Source: Cyclobacteriaceae bacterium (GTDB lineage: Bacteria > Bacteroidota > Bacteroidia > Cytophagales > Cyclobacteriaceae). From it: a stretch of 64,000 nucleotides of DNA. The translations under genes and the position numbers were made by a program. The stretch is taken from assembly GCA_947458475.1 (NCBI GenBank), contig CANGZP010000003.1:1-64000 (forward strand), written 5' to 3'. Below are positions 1-8,474 of the stretch, one piece after another; position 1 is the first letter of the stretch, and the number at the start of each line of letters is the position of its first letter. The notes beneath the pieces are model-generated. The model saw only the letters and a program-made list of their open reading frames with translations. It did not search any database and had not been told where the DNA came from.

Positions 1-1598
1 ATGTTATCCAGGCCAAGAAATCCTCCTTCAAAGATGTTGTTGCCTTCGGAATCTTTCCGATTGACCCACCAGGTGAAGTTGAGCATGAGCTTGTGCATGG
101 CTCGCTCCAGAAATTGCTGGTCGCCTTTCCCTCCATTTAATTTTTTATCTATCTGGTATACCCGCTGAACTGCATAAGCATGTACGGGCGGATTTACATC
201 TGAAAAATTCCATTCATAAGCCGGAATCTGCCCATTGGGATGCATGTACCACTCGTTGAGGAGAAGAAGCAATTGATTTTTGGCAAATTCCGAATCGATT
301 CGTGCAAGTGGAATGCAATGAAATGCCAAATCCCAAGCCGCATACCAGGGATATTCCCACTTGTCCGGCATGGAAATGATGTCAAAGTTCTGCAGGTGTG
401 TCCAACTGTGATTTCTTCCTTTTTTTCGTTCCTGTGGTGGTTGGTAGCGTCCTGGATCTCCTTCTAGCCAACGGTTGACGTCGTAGTAGTAAAACTGTTT
501 GGACCAGAGCAGGCCTGCATAGGCTTGACGTTGAATGGTTTGATGCTCTGGATTGGAGACTTTTTCTTGCAGAACCTGGTAGAATTCATCTGCTTCTTTT
601 TTGCGCTGTGCAAGAATCTCAGGAATGGCCTCTTGCGAATCTTCTTCCAGGTGTCGTTGCATGCGGAATTGAACCTTCGTCTCTCCGCCTGCAGGGATGT
701 TCAACGCATAGATGGCAGCAGCCTTGGTGCCAGTGCCGTTGGTTAGTCTGGAGGCATCTCCCTGCAAGAGGTAGTCATTGATGGCATCTTTGGTTGATTT
801 TCGCTCATTTGGGATGCCATAGAGTCGTTGCCGGTTGGTTTCATTGTCACAGAAAACCAGTTCTTGGTGTCCCTTGAAACTGAAAATATAGTTCCCTGAC
901 TTGGGATTAAAGGCTTTCAAGGAATCCGAGTTGATCTGGGTCATCTTTGGCATAAAGGGTTCGTGCCCTGTAAACCAAAATTTCCGAAACCAGACCGTTG
1001 GCAAGACCCAAAGCTTTGCTGCTTCTGGCCCTCGGTTGGTAATGGTCGCCGAAGCCACAATATCCTCTGCGTCGGCTTTGGCGTATTCTATCACGATGTC
1101 AAAATACCGATTGTCGTCAAAAATACCGGTATCTAGCAGTTCGTACTCGTCCTCAAGTTTGCTTGCTTTTTTATTTTCATCTACCAGCTTTTGGTAGGGA
1201 AACTCGCCCTGAGGATACTTGTACAGCATCTTCATGTAGCTGTGCGTAGGGGTAGAATCTTGGTAGAAGTAGATTTCTTTTACGTCTTCCCCGTGGTTCC
1301 CTTGGTTGCCCGTCAATCCAAAAAATCGTTCCTTCAAAAATGGATCTTTGCCATTCCAAAAGGCCCAGGACATGCAAAGGATTTGGCGATGATCAGAGAG
1401 GCCCGCAATCCCTTCCTCGCCCCATCGGTAGGCTTTGCTCCGTGCATGGTCGTGGGTCACATTTTCCCAAGCCGCTCCGTCGGAACTGTAATCTTCACGC
1501 ACCGTGCCCCATTGGCGATCCGTGAGGTAAGGTCCCCATTTCTTCCAATGCTTCTTTTTTTCTTTATCTTCTTGTAGTCGGGTATGTTCGGCAGACAT
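1..1598 (-). CDS. MGH1/GH63-like glucosidase, N-terminal part (runs off left edge)
   Basis: The reverse strand is open from an ATG at 1598-1596 down to the window edge, giving about 532 residues without a stop. The N-terminus (MSAEHTRLQEDKEKKKHWKK) and the early stretches DRQWGTVREDYS and WSKQFYYYDVNRWL are typical of the large (about 880 residue) cytoplasmic glucosidases of the MGH1-like/GH63 clan, predicted to hydrolyse alpha-glucosidic bonds in an (alpha/alpha)6 barrel. No signal peptide is visible. The catalytic domain begins around residue 380 (WSKQFYYYDVNRW) and its C-terminal part lies outside the window. The substrate cannot be told from sequence. A 318 bp divergent intergenic region with CCGATT repeats lies upstream. 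Confidence 0.82.
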   Translation of the reverse strand, partial: MSAEHTRLQEDKEKKKHWKKWGPYLTDRQWGTVREDYSSDGAAWENVTHDHARSKAYRWGEEGIAGLSDHRQILCMSWAFWNGKDPFLKERFFGLTGNQGNHGEDVKEIYFYQDSTPTHSYMKMLYKYPQGEFPYQKLVDENKKASKLEDEYELLDTGIFDDNRYFDIVIEYAKADAEDIVASATITNRGPEAAKLWVLPTVWFRKFWFTGHEPFMPKMTQINSDSLKAFNPKSGNYIFSFKGHQELVFCDNETNRQRLYGIPNERKSTKDAINDYLLQGDASRLTNGTGTKAAAIYALNIPAGGETKVQFRMQRHLEEDSQEAIPEILAQRKKEADEFYQVLQEKVSNPEHQTIQRQAYAGLLWSKQFYYYDVNRWLEGDPGRYQPPQERKKGRNHSWTHLQNFDIISMPDKWEYPWYAAWDLAFHCIPLARIDSEFAKNQLLLLLNEWYMHPNGQIPAYEWNFSDVNPPVHAYAVQRVYQIDKKLNGGKGDQQFLERAMHKLMLNFTWWVNRKDSEGNNIFEGGFLGLDN

Positions 1599-1732
1599 GA
1601 AACTTGTGCTTCGTTGGGCGAGGGGTGAAATTATCATTTTCAACTCATATAAAGGCAAAACAACCTAGCTAAATGCAAGAAAATCAAGTAAAATTTGAAA
1701 CGATGTCTTCTTGAATTATTCAGGTTACTTAA

Positions 1733-1770
1733 CCGATTTCAATCGGATTTGAGTTGGAAACCGATTGAAT
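1733..1770. promoter_or_regulatory. Palindrome plus repeated CCGATT half-sites, candidate operator
   Basis: CCGATT-TC-AATCGG (1733-1746) is a perfect inverted repeat and a further copy of the half-site, AACCGATTGAAT, follows at 1759-1770. The sites lie about 135-170 bp upstream of the glucosidase start and about 150 bp upstream of the blaI-like gene. A DNA-binding site for a carbohydrate regulator is inference; nothing else in this intergenic region (1599-1860) is recognisable. Confidence 0.3.
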
Positions 1771-1860
1771 TTTGCCAAATGACAGATTTCCTAAAATCTA
1801 CCTCTAGCTGTTTTCAAAAATGAAAGAATAGTTTTTTAGTAACCTATATTTTTTTTCTCC

Positions 1861-1901
1861 TTCTACGTTTGTAGAATAAAAAATCTTCTACATTTGTAGA
1901 A
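1861..1901 (+). promoter_or_regulatory. Twin BlaI/MecI-type operators overlapping the blaI-like promoter
   Basis: Two near-identical palindromes, TTCTACGTTTGTAGAA (1861-1876) and TTCTACATTTGTAGAA (1886-1901), lie 25 bp apart just upstream of the repressor gene. They resemble the TACA/TGTA dyads bound by BlaI and MecI. The first contains TTTG (1868-1871) and the second contains TACATTTG (1889-1896), 17 bp apart, which fit the Bacteroidota -33 and -7 promoter boxes. Repressor bound at either dyad would therefore cover a core promoter element; this autorepression is inferred. Confidence 0.75.
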
Positions 1902-1916
1902 TAAAATTCTTATTCC

Positions 1917-2282
1917 ATGTTGCCAAAAACTGAGGAAGAACTGATGAACTATCTCTGGAAATTGAAAAAAGGGTATTTGAAAGACTTGATAGATTCCTAT
2001 CCTGATCCTAAGCCTGCCGCGACGACAATTTCCACCCTGCTCAAGCGGATGCAGGAAAAGCAGTTTGTTGGCTATGAATCCACTGGTAAATCCCGAGCAT
2101 ATTTTCCCTTGGTAACTAAGGAGACCTATTTTGGCAAGCACCTTCAAGGATTGATCAAGAATTTCTTTAATGATTCTCCAGCCCAGTTTGCTTCTTTTTT
2201 TGCGCAGCAGACTTCCTTCACGGAAGCCCAACTTGAGGAACTCAAATCCATGATCGACGATCAACTAAACCGGAAGAATTAA
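1917..2282 (+). CDS. BlaI/MecI/CopY-family transcriptional repressor
   Basis: This 121-residue protein has the BlaI winged-helix layout: an N-terminal helix-turn-helix (EEELMNYLWKLKKGYLKDLI), the characteristic AATTISTLLKRMQEKQFVGYE recognition helix and wing within residues 32-53, then a C-terminal dimerisation region with the FFNDSPAQFASFF segment seen in Bacteroidota homologs. It is expected to repress its own operon and to be inactivated by cleavage triggered by the M56 protein encoded next. The stop codon overlaps the next ATG (TAATG at 2280-2284), which indicates translational coupling. Two operator-like dyads lie directly upstream. The signal sensed is unknown and no beta-lactamase gene is adjacent. 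Confidence 0.88.
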   Translation: MLPKTEEELMNYLWKLKKGYLKDLIDSYPDPKPAATTISTLLKRMQEKQFVGYESTGKSRAYFPLVTKETYFGKHLQGLIKNFFNDSPAQFASFFAQQTSFTEAQLEELKSMIDDQLNRKN

Positions 2283-3514
2283 TGGAATACCTGTTCAAAT
2301 CTATCCTTTGTTTGCTCGTATTGCTGCTATTCCATCGGCTTGTTCTGCAGCAGGAAGTGCTCCATCGGTTCAACCGATTTTTTCTTCTGGCTGCGATTAT
2401 TGGGTCGTTTTTGATTCCCTTAGTCACAATTGAGATGGAGCGGGAGATCGCTGTTCAATCCATTACTTCGGCTTTTTATCCAGCTGAACTTATTTCTTTT
2501 GAATCAAGTATACCAAATGAGTCTGCCATTACGCCAATTTCCAAGGCAGAATCCGCGCCCGCAATGCTTACCATTCCTTGGTCAAAATTAGGATGGACTA
2601 TTTACCTCCTGGGAGTTGCTTTCTTTTTGATCCGGTTCATTCGAAATATCAGTCTAATTTATGATCAAATCCGAAAAAACGATCGGGTAATGTATCGCCA
2701 AGAAATGTTAGTTTTGCTCCCCGAGTCTGTTTCTCCTTTTTCCTTTTTGAAATATATTTTTTATTCAAAATCGGCCTTTGAGAAAGAGGGTATTCCCGAC
2801 GCTGTATTTCTCCATGAGCAATGCCATGTCCGGGAAAAGCATACTTTGGATATTGTGCTGGTGGAGCTGTTGCTGATCATTTTCTGGTTTCACCCGGGCT
2901 TGTACCTCGCCCGGCAGGCTATCCGGCTCAACCATGAATTTATCGCTGATGACCAAGTGATCAAGCAATTCTCTTTTCGCGAGTATCAAACGATTTTATT
3001 ATCCGTTCTTTCCAGCCAGCAAGGATTTGCTTTGGGAAGCAGTTTTAATTTTCCTTTAACCAAAAAACGATTTGAAATGATGAATAAATCCTCAAAACCC
3101 GGAATAAAATTCCTGAAATTGGCCAGCCTAGTGGTTTTTTTAGGTGTTGTTGTAGCGATTTTCGCAGATAAAGTTGCTGTGAATGCAGTAGCACAAGAAA
3201 CTGAAGTAACCGATAAGGTCCAATCAACTACAAGTAATTCTGATTTGGTAAAAACATACAGTCAGTTGTATGGAAAATTTCAATTGAAAGCCTTTGCTAA
3301 CCGCCAATTTTCAATTCCACCAGATCAAGAAATTGAAGCACTCCGGGTGGAGTCAAACGCATTGGATCAACTCTATACCCAAATGTCGCCAGAAGAGCGG
3401 GAAAAAGTAAAAAGAGTCTCTTTCCCCTATGCCAAACTTGAGGTAGCTGGAAAAGTGACCTATAAAAGATTTGAAGATCTAACTCAGAAGGAAAGAGAAA
3501 GCCTCGGTTGCTAG
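2282..3514 (+). CDS. BlaR1/MecR1-like M56 family membrane metallopeptidase
   Basis: This 410-residue protein starts with membrane helices (about residues 4-22 and 33-50, another near 105-120), followed by a cytoplasmic zinc protease domain with HEQCH at 178-182 and the downstream NHEFIADD segment, then a fourth helix near 285-302 and a periplasmic tail of about 100 residues. That matches the M56 family, which cleaves the partner BlaI repressor on signal reception. There is no penicillin-binding sensor domain and no TonB C-terminal motif, so the signal is probably not recognised as in staphylococcal BlaR1. It is coupled to the upstream repressor. Its TAG stop shares the CTAG tetranucleotide with the stop of the convergent glycosyltransferase. 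Confidence 0.88.
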   Translation: MEYLFKSILCLLVLLLFHRLVLQQEVLHRFNRFFLLAAIIGSFLIPLVTIEMEREIAVQSITSAFYPAELISFESSIPNESAITPISKAESAPAMLTIPWSKLGWTIYLLGVAFFLIRFIRNISLIYDQIRKNDRVMYRQEMLVLLPESVSPFSFLKYIFYSKSAFEKEGIPDAVFLHEQCHVREKHTLDIVLVELLLIIFWFHPGLYLARQAIRLNHEFIADDQVIKQFSFREYQTILLSVLSSQQGFALGSSFNFPLTKKRFEMMNKSSKPGIKFLKLASLVVFLGVVVAIFADKVAVNAVAQETEVTDKVQSTTSNSDLVKTYSQLYGKFQLKAFANRQFSIPPDQEIEALRVESNALDQLYTQMSPEEREKVKRVSFPYAKLEVAGKVTYKRFEDLTQKERESLGC

Positions 3515-4626
3515 GATAAAACTAGTTCCGGGCTATCGTTTTGAGCGATTTGCCCCTGCTTGTAGACTAGTTTCCGGAATTCTGTAGGCCAACTTTCAGT
3601 CCACTTCCGGTAGTTTGCCGTGTGATTTGGATCTGGTAGTTGAAGTGTGGTGAGGAGTGAAAAATCAAAGAAATCCGCTTTTTTTCCAGCACCCGATTGT
3701 TCGCCATCCAAAGCATTGCAGGCTTGCTCATATTGCCCCGCTACTGGCACCATCAGCACCGGCTTTCCTAAGTACATCGCCTCACAGACGGATTCAAAAC
3801 CTGCAGTGCAAAGCAGTCCTTTGCAGGCAGCCATGGCTTCCAAAAAGCCTTGATCGTTTACTTTATGGAAGCTTAGGTTTGGTAGCGGGAACTCCACTTC
3901 TTGCGCTCCTTTTTTATCCCAAAATGCCTTGATCTGTACCTCAGGATGCCCCTTTGCAAAGGAGAGTACCTCCTCAGCGTAACCAGGATTGACCATGTAA
4001 GCCAAGTAAAAATCCGTAGTGCTCACCTTCAACTCTTTTACTTCTTTGCGGAGCAAGGGAGGGACAACTCGAAGTTCAGCTTGATTTTCTTTCGGAAGAA
4101 AAGATAGGGCGAGACGCTCCTCAGCTCCAATAGCCGTGAGCCGGGTGTGCATTCTAAATAAAAATTTTTCTAGCCTACGCCCTGGAGCAAATACAAAATT
4201 TGGGTGAGCCTCAAGGTATTGATGCCCTATGGTCCAGAAGGCTGCTTTCGGTCTAAAAAAGAGGGAATATAGTCCTCCCAAGGGCTCGTAAAAATTAAGA
4301 ACTATATCTGGTTGTTTCTCTTCAACTACTCGGTGTACGTGTTGTAAACTCTTCCAGAAGGTGGGAAGCTTAAGCAGATTGGTCCTGATCGTTTTCCCAA
4401 GAAGAATTTGTTTTTCTACCCCATCTGTTTCAAAGTTTGGGCTCTCCACCGTCGTAACTTCAACTCCAATTTTTTGAATAAAAAATTCAGGGAGCGCCCT
4501 TCTGGGACTTTTACCCACTACTACTCCACATAGGCTTTGACCTTCTGCTTTCAGCAATGCAGCAAAGGAAAGTGCCTGCGTCAGGTGTCCTCTACCTTCC
4601 CCTTGAATTAGGAATAAGAATCGCAT
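3511..4626 (-). CDS. Glycosyltransferase, GT-B fold (MurG/GT28-like)
   Basis: This 371-residue protein begins with MRFLFLIQGEGRGHLTQA; GEGRGH at residues 9-14 is the glycine-rich N-terminal loop of GT-B enzymes related to MurG and UDP-glycosyltransferases. The C-terminal half has the nucleotide-sugar site pattern TAGFESVCEAMYLGKPVLMV followed by GQYEQACNA. No membrane helix is obvious, so it probably acts at the inner face of the membrane. It starts 3 bp after the stop of the metallophosphatase (stop 4630-4632), indicating an operon; a role in envelope glycolipid or lipid A-related synthesis is inferred from that neighbour. Donor and acceptor are unknown. Confidence 0.8.
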   Translation of the reverse strand: MRFLFLIQGEGRGHLTQALSFAALLKAEGQSLCGVVVGKSPRRALPEFFIQKIGVEVTTVESPNFETDGVEKQILLGKTIRTNLLKLPTFWKSLQHVHRVVEEKQPDIVLNFYEPLGGLYSLFFRPKAAFWTIGHQYLEAHPNFVFAPGRRLEKFLFRMHTRLTAIGAEERLALSFLPKENQAELRVVPPLLRKEVKELKVSTTDFYLAYMVNPGYAEEVLSFAKGHPEVQIKAFWDKKGAQEVEFPLPNLSFHKVNDQGFLEAMAACKGLLCTAGFESVCEAMYLGKPVLMVPVAGQYEQACNALDGEQSGAGKKADFFDFSLLTTLQLPDPNHTANYRKWTESWPTEFRKLVYKQGQIAQNDSPELVLS

Positions 4627-4629
4627 GGC

Positions 4630-5535
4630 CTACAGTTGAATGCCTCTTGAATGAAGTTGCTCGTCTTCGATGCCCGAAAATGCCACCTGGGGTAGGATTC
4701 GCTCTTCCAAATGGGTGGGTTGTATTCGCAGATCGGGATGTGCAGAATGACCTACTTTCTTGAAATCAATTTCGTTGAAATAGATCAACTCCCAATTGCC
4801 TTCAAAATCCTCTGCCAAGGCACTCATTGTTTCGACCCAGTCCCCAGAATTCAGGTAATGAATCCCATCAATCATTCGGTTTTCGGCTTTGTGAATGTGC
4901 CCACAGATGATTCCATCGCAACCTTTGGCCTTCGCCATTTTGGCCAATTCCATTTCGTAATCGTCGATGTAGGAGACAGCCTTCTTCACTTTTCCTTTCA
5001 CAAATTGGGATAGGGAAAAGTAGGGTAGCCCTTTTTTGATTCGATAGTAATTGACCACTCGGTTGAGCCAGAGCAGAAAAGTATACCCCACATCGCCGAG
5101 GTAGGAAATCCAGCGCAAATTGGTGGTGATGCTATCAAAAACATCTCCATGGGTGATGAAGTACTTTTTGCCGTTACTCTCATAGGTCATGTCTGCCAGA
5201 ATTTGCAGACCGCCGATTTGAATCGGAAGGATCTGATCTAAAAAGTCATCGTGATTGCCACGAAGGTAGTAGACCTTGGTCGACTGGTTTTCCATCATTT
5301 TCAATACTCGGTTGAAAAACCGGGTGTGTTTCCGTTTCCAGCTCCCCGATTTTTTGAGTTGCCAGCCGTCGATGATGTCGCCATTTAAAATGAGGTTGTC
5401 GCATTGAAACTGCTTCAAAAACCGAGCGATTTCTTTGGATTTGGAGCCCTTGGTTCCCAAGTGAACATCCGAAACGATGAGGGTTTTGTAGTGGGTCTTC
5501 ACACCAGTAGTTTTGCTTGTCAATTTGGATAGCAA
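4630..5535 (-). CDS. LpxH-like metallophosphatase (UDP-2,3-diacylglucosamine diphosphatase family)
   Basis: This 301-residue calcineurin-like phosphoesterase shows all family motifs: D23-V-H25, G52-D53, G93-N-H95-D, a later HGD near 130 and GHIH near 215, which hold a di-metal centre. The overall pattern (SDVHLGTKGSKSKEI, NGDIIDGWQL, RGNHDDF) is that of the UDP-2,3-diacylglucosamine diphosphatase superfamily, an enzyme of lipid A synthesis. Its length exceeds classical LpxH (about 240) by a C-terminal extension with an insertion around 140-190, which may bind membranes. Whether it is the housekeeping LpxH or a paralog working with the adjacent glycosyltransferase cannot be decided here. Confidence 0.8.
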   Translation of the reverse strand: MLSKLTSKTTGVKTHYKTLIVSDVHLGTKGSKSKEIARFLKQFQCDNLILNGDIIDGWQLKKSGSWKRKHTRFFNRVLKMMENQSTKVYYLRGNHDDFLDQILPIQIGGLQILADMTYESNGKKYFITHGDVFDSITTNLRWISYLGDVGYTFLLWLNRVVNYYRIKKGLPYFSLSQFVKGKVKKAVSYIDDYEMELAKMAKAKGCDGIICGHIHKAENRMIDGIHYLNSGDWVETMSALAEDFEGNWELIYFNEIDFKKVGHSAHPDLRIQPTHLEERILPQVAFSGIEDEQLHSRGIQL

Positions 5536-5749
5536 ACTTCACCTGACTATGTTTGAAATGTTATGTTTTTGTGTCTAAAACGGAATTTTATTTCACTTAA
5601 ATTAAAATTAGGTTAATTAGAAGTTAAAAATCAGGATATACAAGAGTAAGTCTCCTTCAGTAGCTGTTGACAATCCACCAATAATTATGCAGGCGGTTTG
5701 TGACCCTTGCTCGCCAATCCGTAGTTTAGTAGTTACACTATTCTCACCC

Positions 5750-8224
5750 ATGAAAAAAATTGCATTCCTCCTCAGTTGCCTGCTTCTTGGATTTTCAAGC
5801 TTTGCACAACAACCAATCTCTAAAGGGAATTACGAGCTAGCCGCTCGTTTTTCACCCGATAAACTGAAAAAAATGATTTTTTCAACCAGTGTAGATCCGC
5901 ATTGGATGAAAAAATCAGAAAGGTTTTGGTACGAATACGAAACCTCTCAAGGAAAAAAATGGCTGCTTGTCGATCCTATACGGAGAACAAAAACACCACT
6001 TTTTGATACCGACAAACTTGCGGCCGAGTTGACTCGAGCGGTCAAAGACCCCTTTGATGGGCAGCACCTCAAGCTGGACAATATGAAGCTTTTAGCCGAT
6101 GAAAACACGCTACAATTCACGGTGAAAAGCACCGCAGAGGTACTCAAAAAGGATTGGGCAGAGCTCAAAGCAAAAAATAAAAATGCCAAAGACTCCCTTG
6201 AAAAGAAGGTGCACACCTTTCAATTCAATTTGACTTCCCAGCAACTCAAAGAGATTGAAACTGTAAAAGAGCCTATGCGTCTTGCTTGGGCCAACATTGC
6301 GCCTGACTCCTCCAAGGTGGTGTATGTCAAAAACTACAACCTGTATTGGATGGACAAAGCCAATTTTTTGAAGGCGATTAAGGATTTGAAAGATACTACG
6401 CTGGTTGAAACTGCCCTTACCACTGATGGAGAGGCAGATTATGAATACGGATGGGGAGATCGTGGCGATGACAATGTAGAGGTTGAAAAAAAGAAAAACG
6501 ACCGTAAGCGGGCTCCTGTGCTTTGGAGTGCGGATAGCAAGCAGTTTATCCTTACTCGCACCGATCAGCGAAAGGTGAAGGACCTCTGGGTGATTCACAA
6601 TACCCGTGATCCTAGACCTACTTTGGAAACCTACAAGTATGCGATGCCAGGGGAGAAGGAGCAGCCGATCACTGACTTGATCCATTATTCCTTTGAAACG
6701 CAGAAGTTGAGCAACTTACCCATTGCCACATTTAAAGACCAGACTGTCTCGCTTTGGTCTACGACTCCAGCCGCCAATACGCGGGATGATGATTTCCGTC
6801 CTGCTACTTGGTTGGGGAATGCCACTGAATTTTACCTTGCTTTGACCTCTAGGGACCTCAAGCGAGTGGATGTGTTGCGTTGGAATTTGAAGACCAACCA
6901 AAAGGAAGTGGTGATCGAAGAAAGAAGTAATACCTACATCGATTTCGAGAAACCCGAGTTGGTGGGCAATGACCTGATCTGGTGGTCAGAGCGTGATGGC
7001 TGGGGACACTTTTACCTTTATGGCAAAGACGGAACCTACAAGCGTCAGCTTACCTCAGGACCGTACCATACGGCCGGTGCTGCTCGAGTAGATGCTTCGC
7101 TTCGTAAGCTTTACTTTACTGCCAATGGCAAAGAAAAGGGAGAGGATCCATACTACGAACACCTGTATTCGGTTTCCCTCGATGGGGGAGCGGTTACCTT
7201 GTTGAATAAAGGAGACTACAACCATGAAATTAATATCAATGACCCGGCTTCCTACTTTGTATCTAATTTCTCCCGAGTAAATACAGTTCCTGCATCTGCA
7301 TTGTACGATCGAAATGGAGCCAAAATCATGGATTTGGAGACTGCAGACCTCAGCCAACTCCTTGCTGCAGGATACAAATTCCCAGAGCCATTTACCTTCA
7401 AGGCGGATGACGGCATCACCGACTTGTTTGGAGTGATGTACAAGCCTTTTGACTTTGATTCCACACGTACCTATCCACTGGTGCAATACGTGTATCCTGG
7501 CCCACAGACCGAGGCGGTCAACAAATCCTTTGGTCGCGGCATGGACCGTACCGATCGCTTGGCACAGTTTGGCTTTGTGGTCGTGACACTAGGCAATCGA
7601 GGCGGTCACCCAGCTCGCTCCAAGTGGTACCACAACTTTGGTTATGGAGATCTCCGTGATTATGGATTGGCAGATAAAAAGGCAGTTGTAGAGCAGTTGG
7701 CGGATCGACATTCCTTTATTGATCGAAGCAAAGTGGGGATACATGGACATTCGGGTGGAGGCTTCATGTCTACTGCAGCAATGCTTGTATATCCGGATGT
7801 GTTTAAAGTGGCGGTTTCTTCAGCAGGAAATCACGAAAACAACATTTACAATCGTTGGTGGTCGGAAAAGCACCATGGGGTGCAGGAGCGTGTTTTGCCA
7901 AGCGGAGATACAACTTTTGTGTATCAGATTGAGAAAAACTCTGAATTGGCAAAAAATCTGAAAGGACACCTGATGCTCAGCACGGGTGATGTAGACAATA
8001 ACGTACATCCCGCTGGCACTATCCGTATGGCCAATGCCTTGATTAAGGCAGGTAAGCGGTTTGAATTTGTCTTACTTCCAGGTCAGCGCCATGGATATGG
8101 AGACATGAACGAATATTTCTTCTGGAAGATGGGCGATTACTTTGTGGCCCACTTATTGGGAGATACCAATCCTCCACCAGTAGAAATGGTCGAAATGTTA
8201 CGTGATAAACCAAAAGACAAGTAA
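5750..8224 (+). CDS. S9 family (dipeptidyl peptidase IV-like) serine peptidase, secreted
   Basis: An ATG at 5750 gives 824 residues beginning with a clear signal peptide (MKKIAFLLSCLLLGFSSFAQ); an upstream in-frame ATG at 5687 would bury this signal and is less likely. The N-terminal two thirds form the eight-bladed DPP IV beta-propeller region and the C-terminal part is the alpha/beta hydrolase. The catalytic triad is visible: S668 in GHSGGG, D749 in VDNNVHP and H781 in GQRHGYG. The enzyme should release N-terminal dipeptides, typically Xaa-Pro, in the periplasm, for peptide scavenging. It is monocistronic: divergent from the phosphatase gene and followed by a strong terminator. Confidence 0.92.
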   Translation: MKKIAFLLSCLLLGFSSFAQQPISKGNYELAARFSPDKLKKMIFSTSVDPHWMKKSERFWYEYETSQGKKWLLVDPIRRTKTPLFDTDKLAAELTRAVKDPFDGQHLKLDNMKLLADENTLQFTVKSTAEVLKKDWAELKAKNKNAKDSLEKKVHTFQFNLTSQQLKEIETVKEPMRLAWANIAPDSSKVVYVKNYNLYWMDKANFLKAIKDLKDTTLVETALTTDGEADYEYGWGDRGDDNVEVEKKKNDRKRAPVLWSADSKQFILTRTDQRKVKDLWVIHNTRDPRPTLETYKYAMPGEKEQPITDLIHYSFETQKLSNLPIATFKDQTVSLWSTTPAANTRDDDFRPATWLGNATEFYLALTSRDLKRVDVLRWNLKTNQKEVVIEERSNTYIDFEKPELVGNDLIWWSERDGWGHFYLYGKDGTYKRQLTSGPYHTAGAARVDASLRKLYFTANGKEKGEDPYYEHLYSVSLDGGAVTLLNKGDYNHEININDPASYFVSNFSRVNTVPASALYDRNGAKIMDLETADLSQLLAAGYKFPEPFTFKADDGITDLFGVMYKPFDFDSTRTYPLVQYVYPGPQTEAVNKSFGRGMDRTDRLAQFGFVVVTLGNRGGHPARSKWYHNFGYGDLRDYGLADKKAVVEQLADRHSFIDRSKVGIHGHSGGGFMSTAAMLVYPDVFKVAVSSAGNHENNIYNRWWSEKHHGVQERVLPSGDTTFVYQIEKNSELAKNLKGHLMLSTGDVDNNVHPAGTIRMANALIKAGKRFEFVLLPGQRHGYGDMNEYFFWKMGDYFVAHLLGDTNPPPVEMVEMLRDKPKDK

Positions 8225-8245
8225 TTCCGAATTGTACTTTGAACA

Positions 8246-8282
8246 ATCCCTCAAAAAGATACCTTTTTGAGGGATTTTTTTT
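8246..8282 (+). terminator. Rho-independent terminator after the S9 peptidase gene
   Basis: A 13 bp stem (ATCCCTCAAAAAG/CTTTTTGAGGGAT) with a 4 nt loop is followed by a run of T residues, 21 bp after the peptidase stop codon. The rest of 8283-8474 shows nothing recognisable. Confidence 0.9.
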
Positions 8283-8474
8283 AGCCTGCTCATTCAAAAG
8301 CCCAAACCTGCTGCCAAAAAGGGTTTTATTGGTGATGGTGCGATTTAGAAAGATACCTTCACAAACCAGCAAGGTCTCTCAAGCTTCCTTGCAATTGAAG
8401 AAATACCCACTTACCTTTAAAGAGCAACTTGTTACGAGTTGTTCTTGCTCCATCAAATATTCAAAAAATAACAG

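Noticed and set aside
1191-1577. Long + strand open frame across the start of the glucosidase gene
   Set aside because: The reverse strand encodes a continuous glucosidase N-terminus here; the + frame product has no protein-like pattern.
5687-5749. Upstream in-frame ATG for the S9 peptidase
   Set aside because: It would place 21 residues before a clean signal peptide, so the ATG at 5750 was preferred.
6110-6685. 191-codon reverse frame inside the S9 peptidase gene
   Set aside because: The forward frame has signal peptide, propeller and full catalytic triad; the reverse frame is a shadow.
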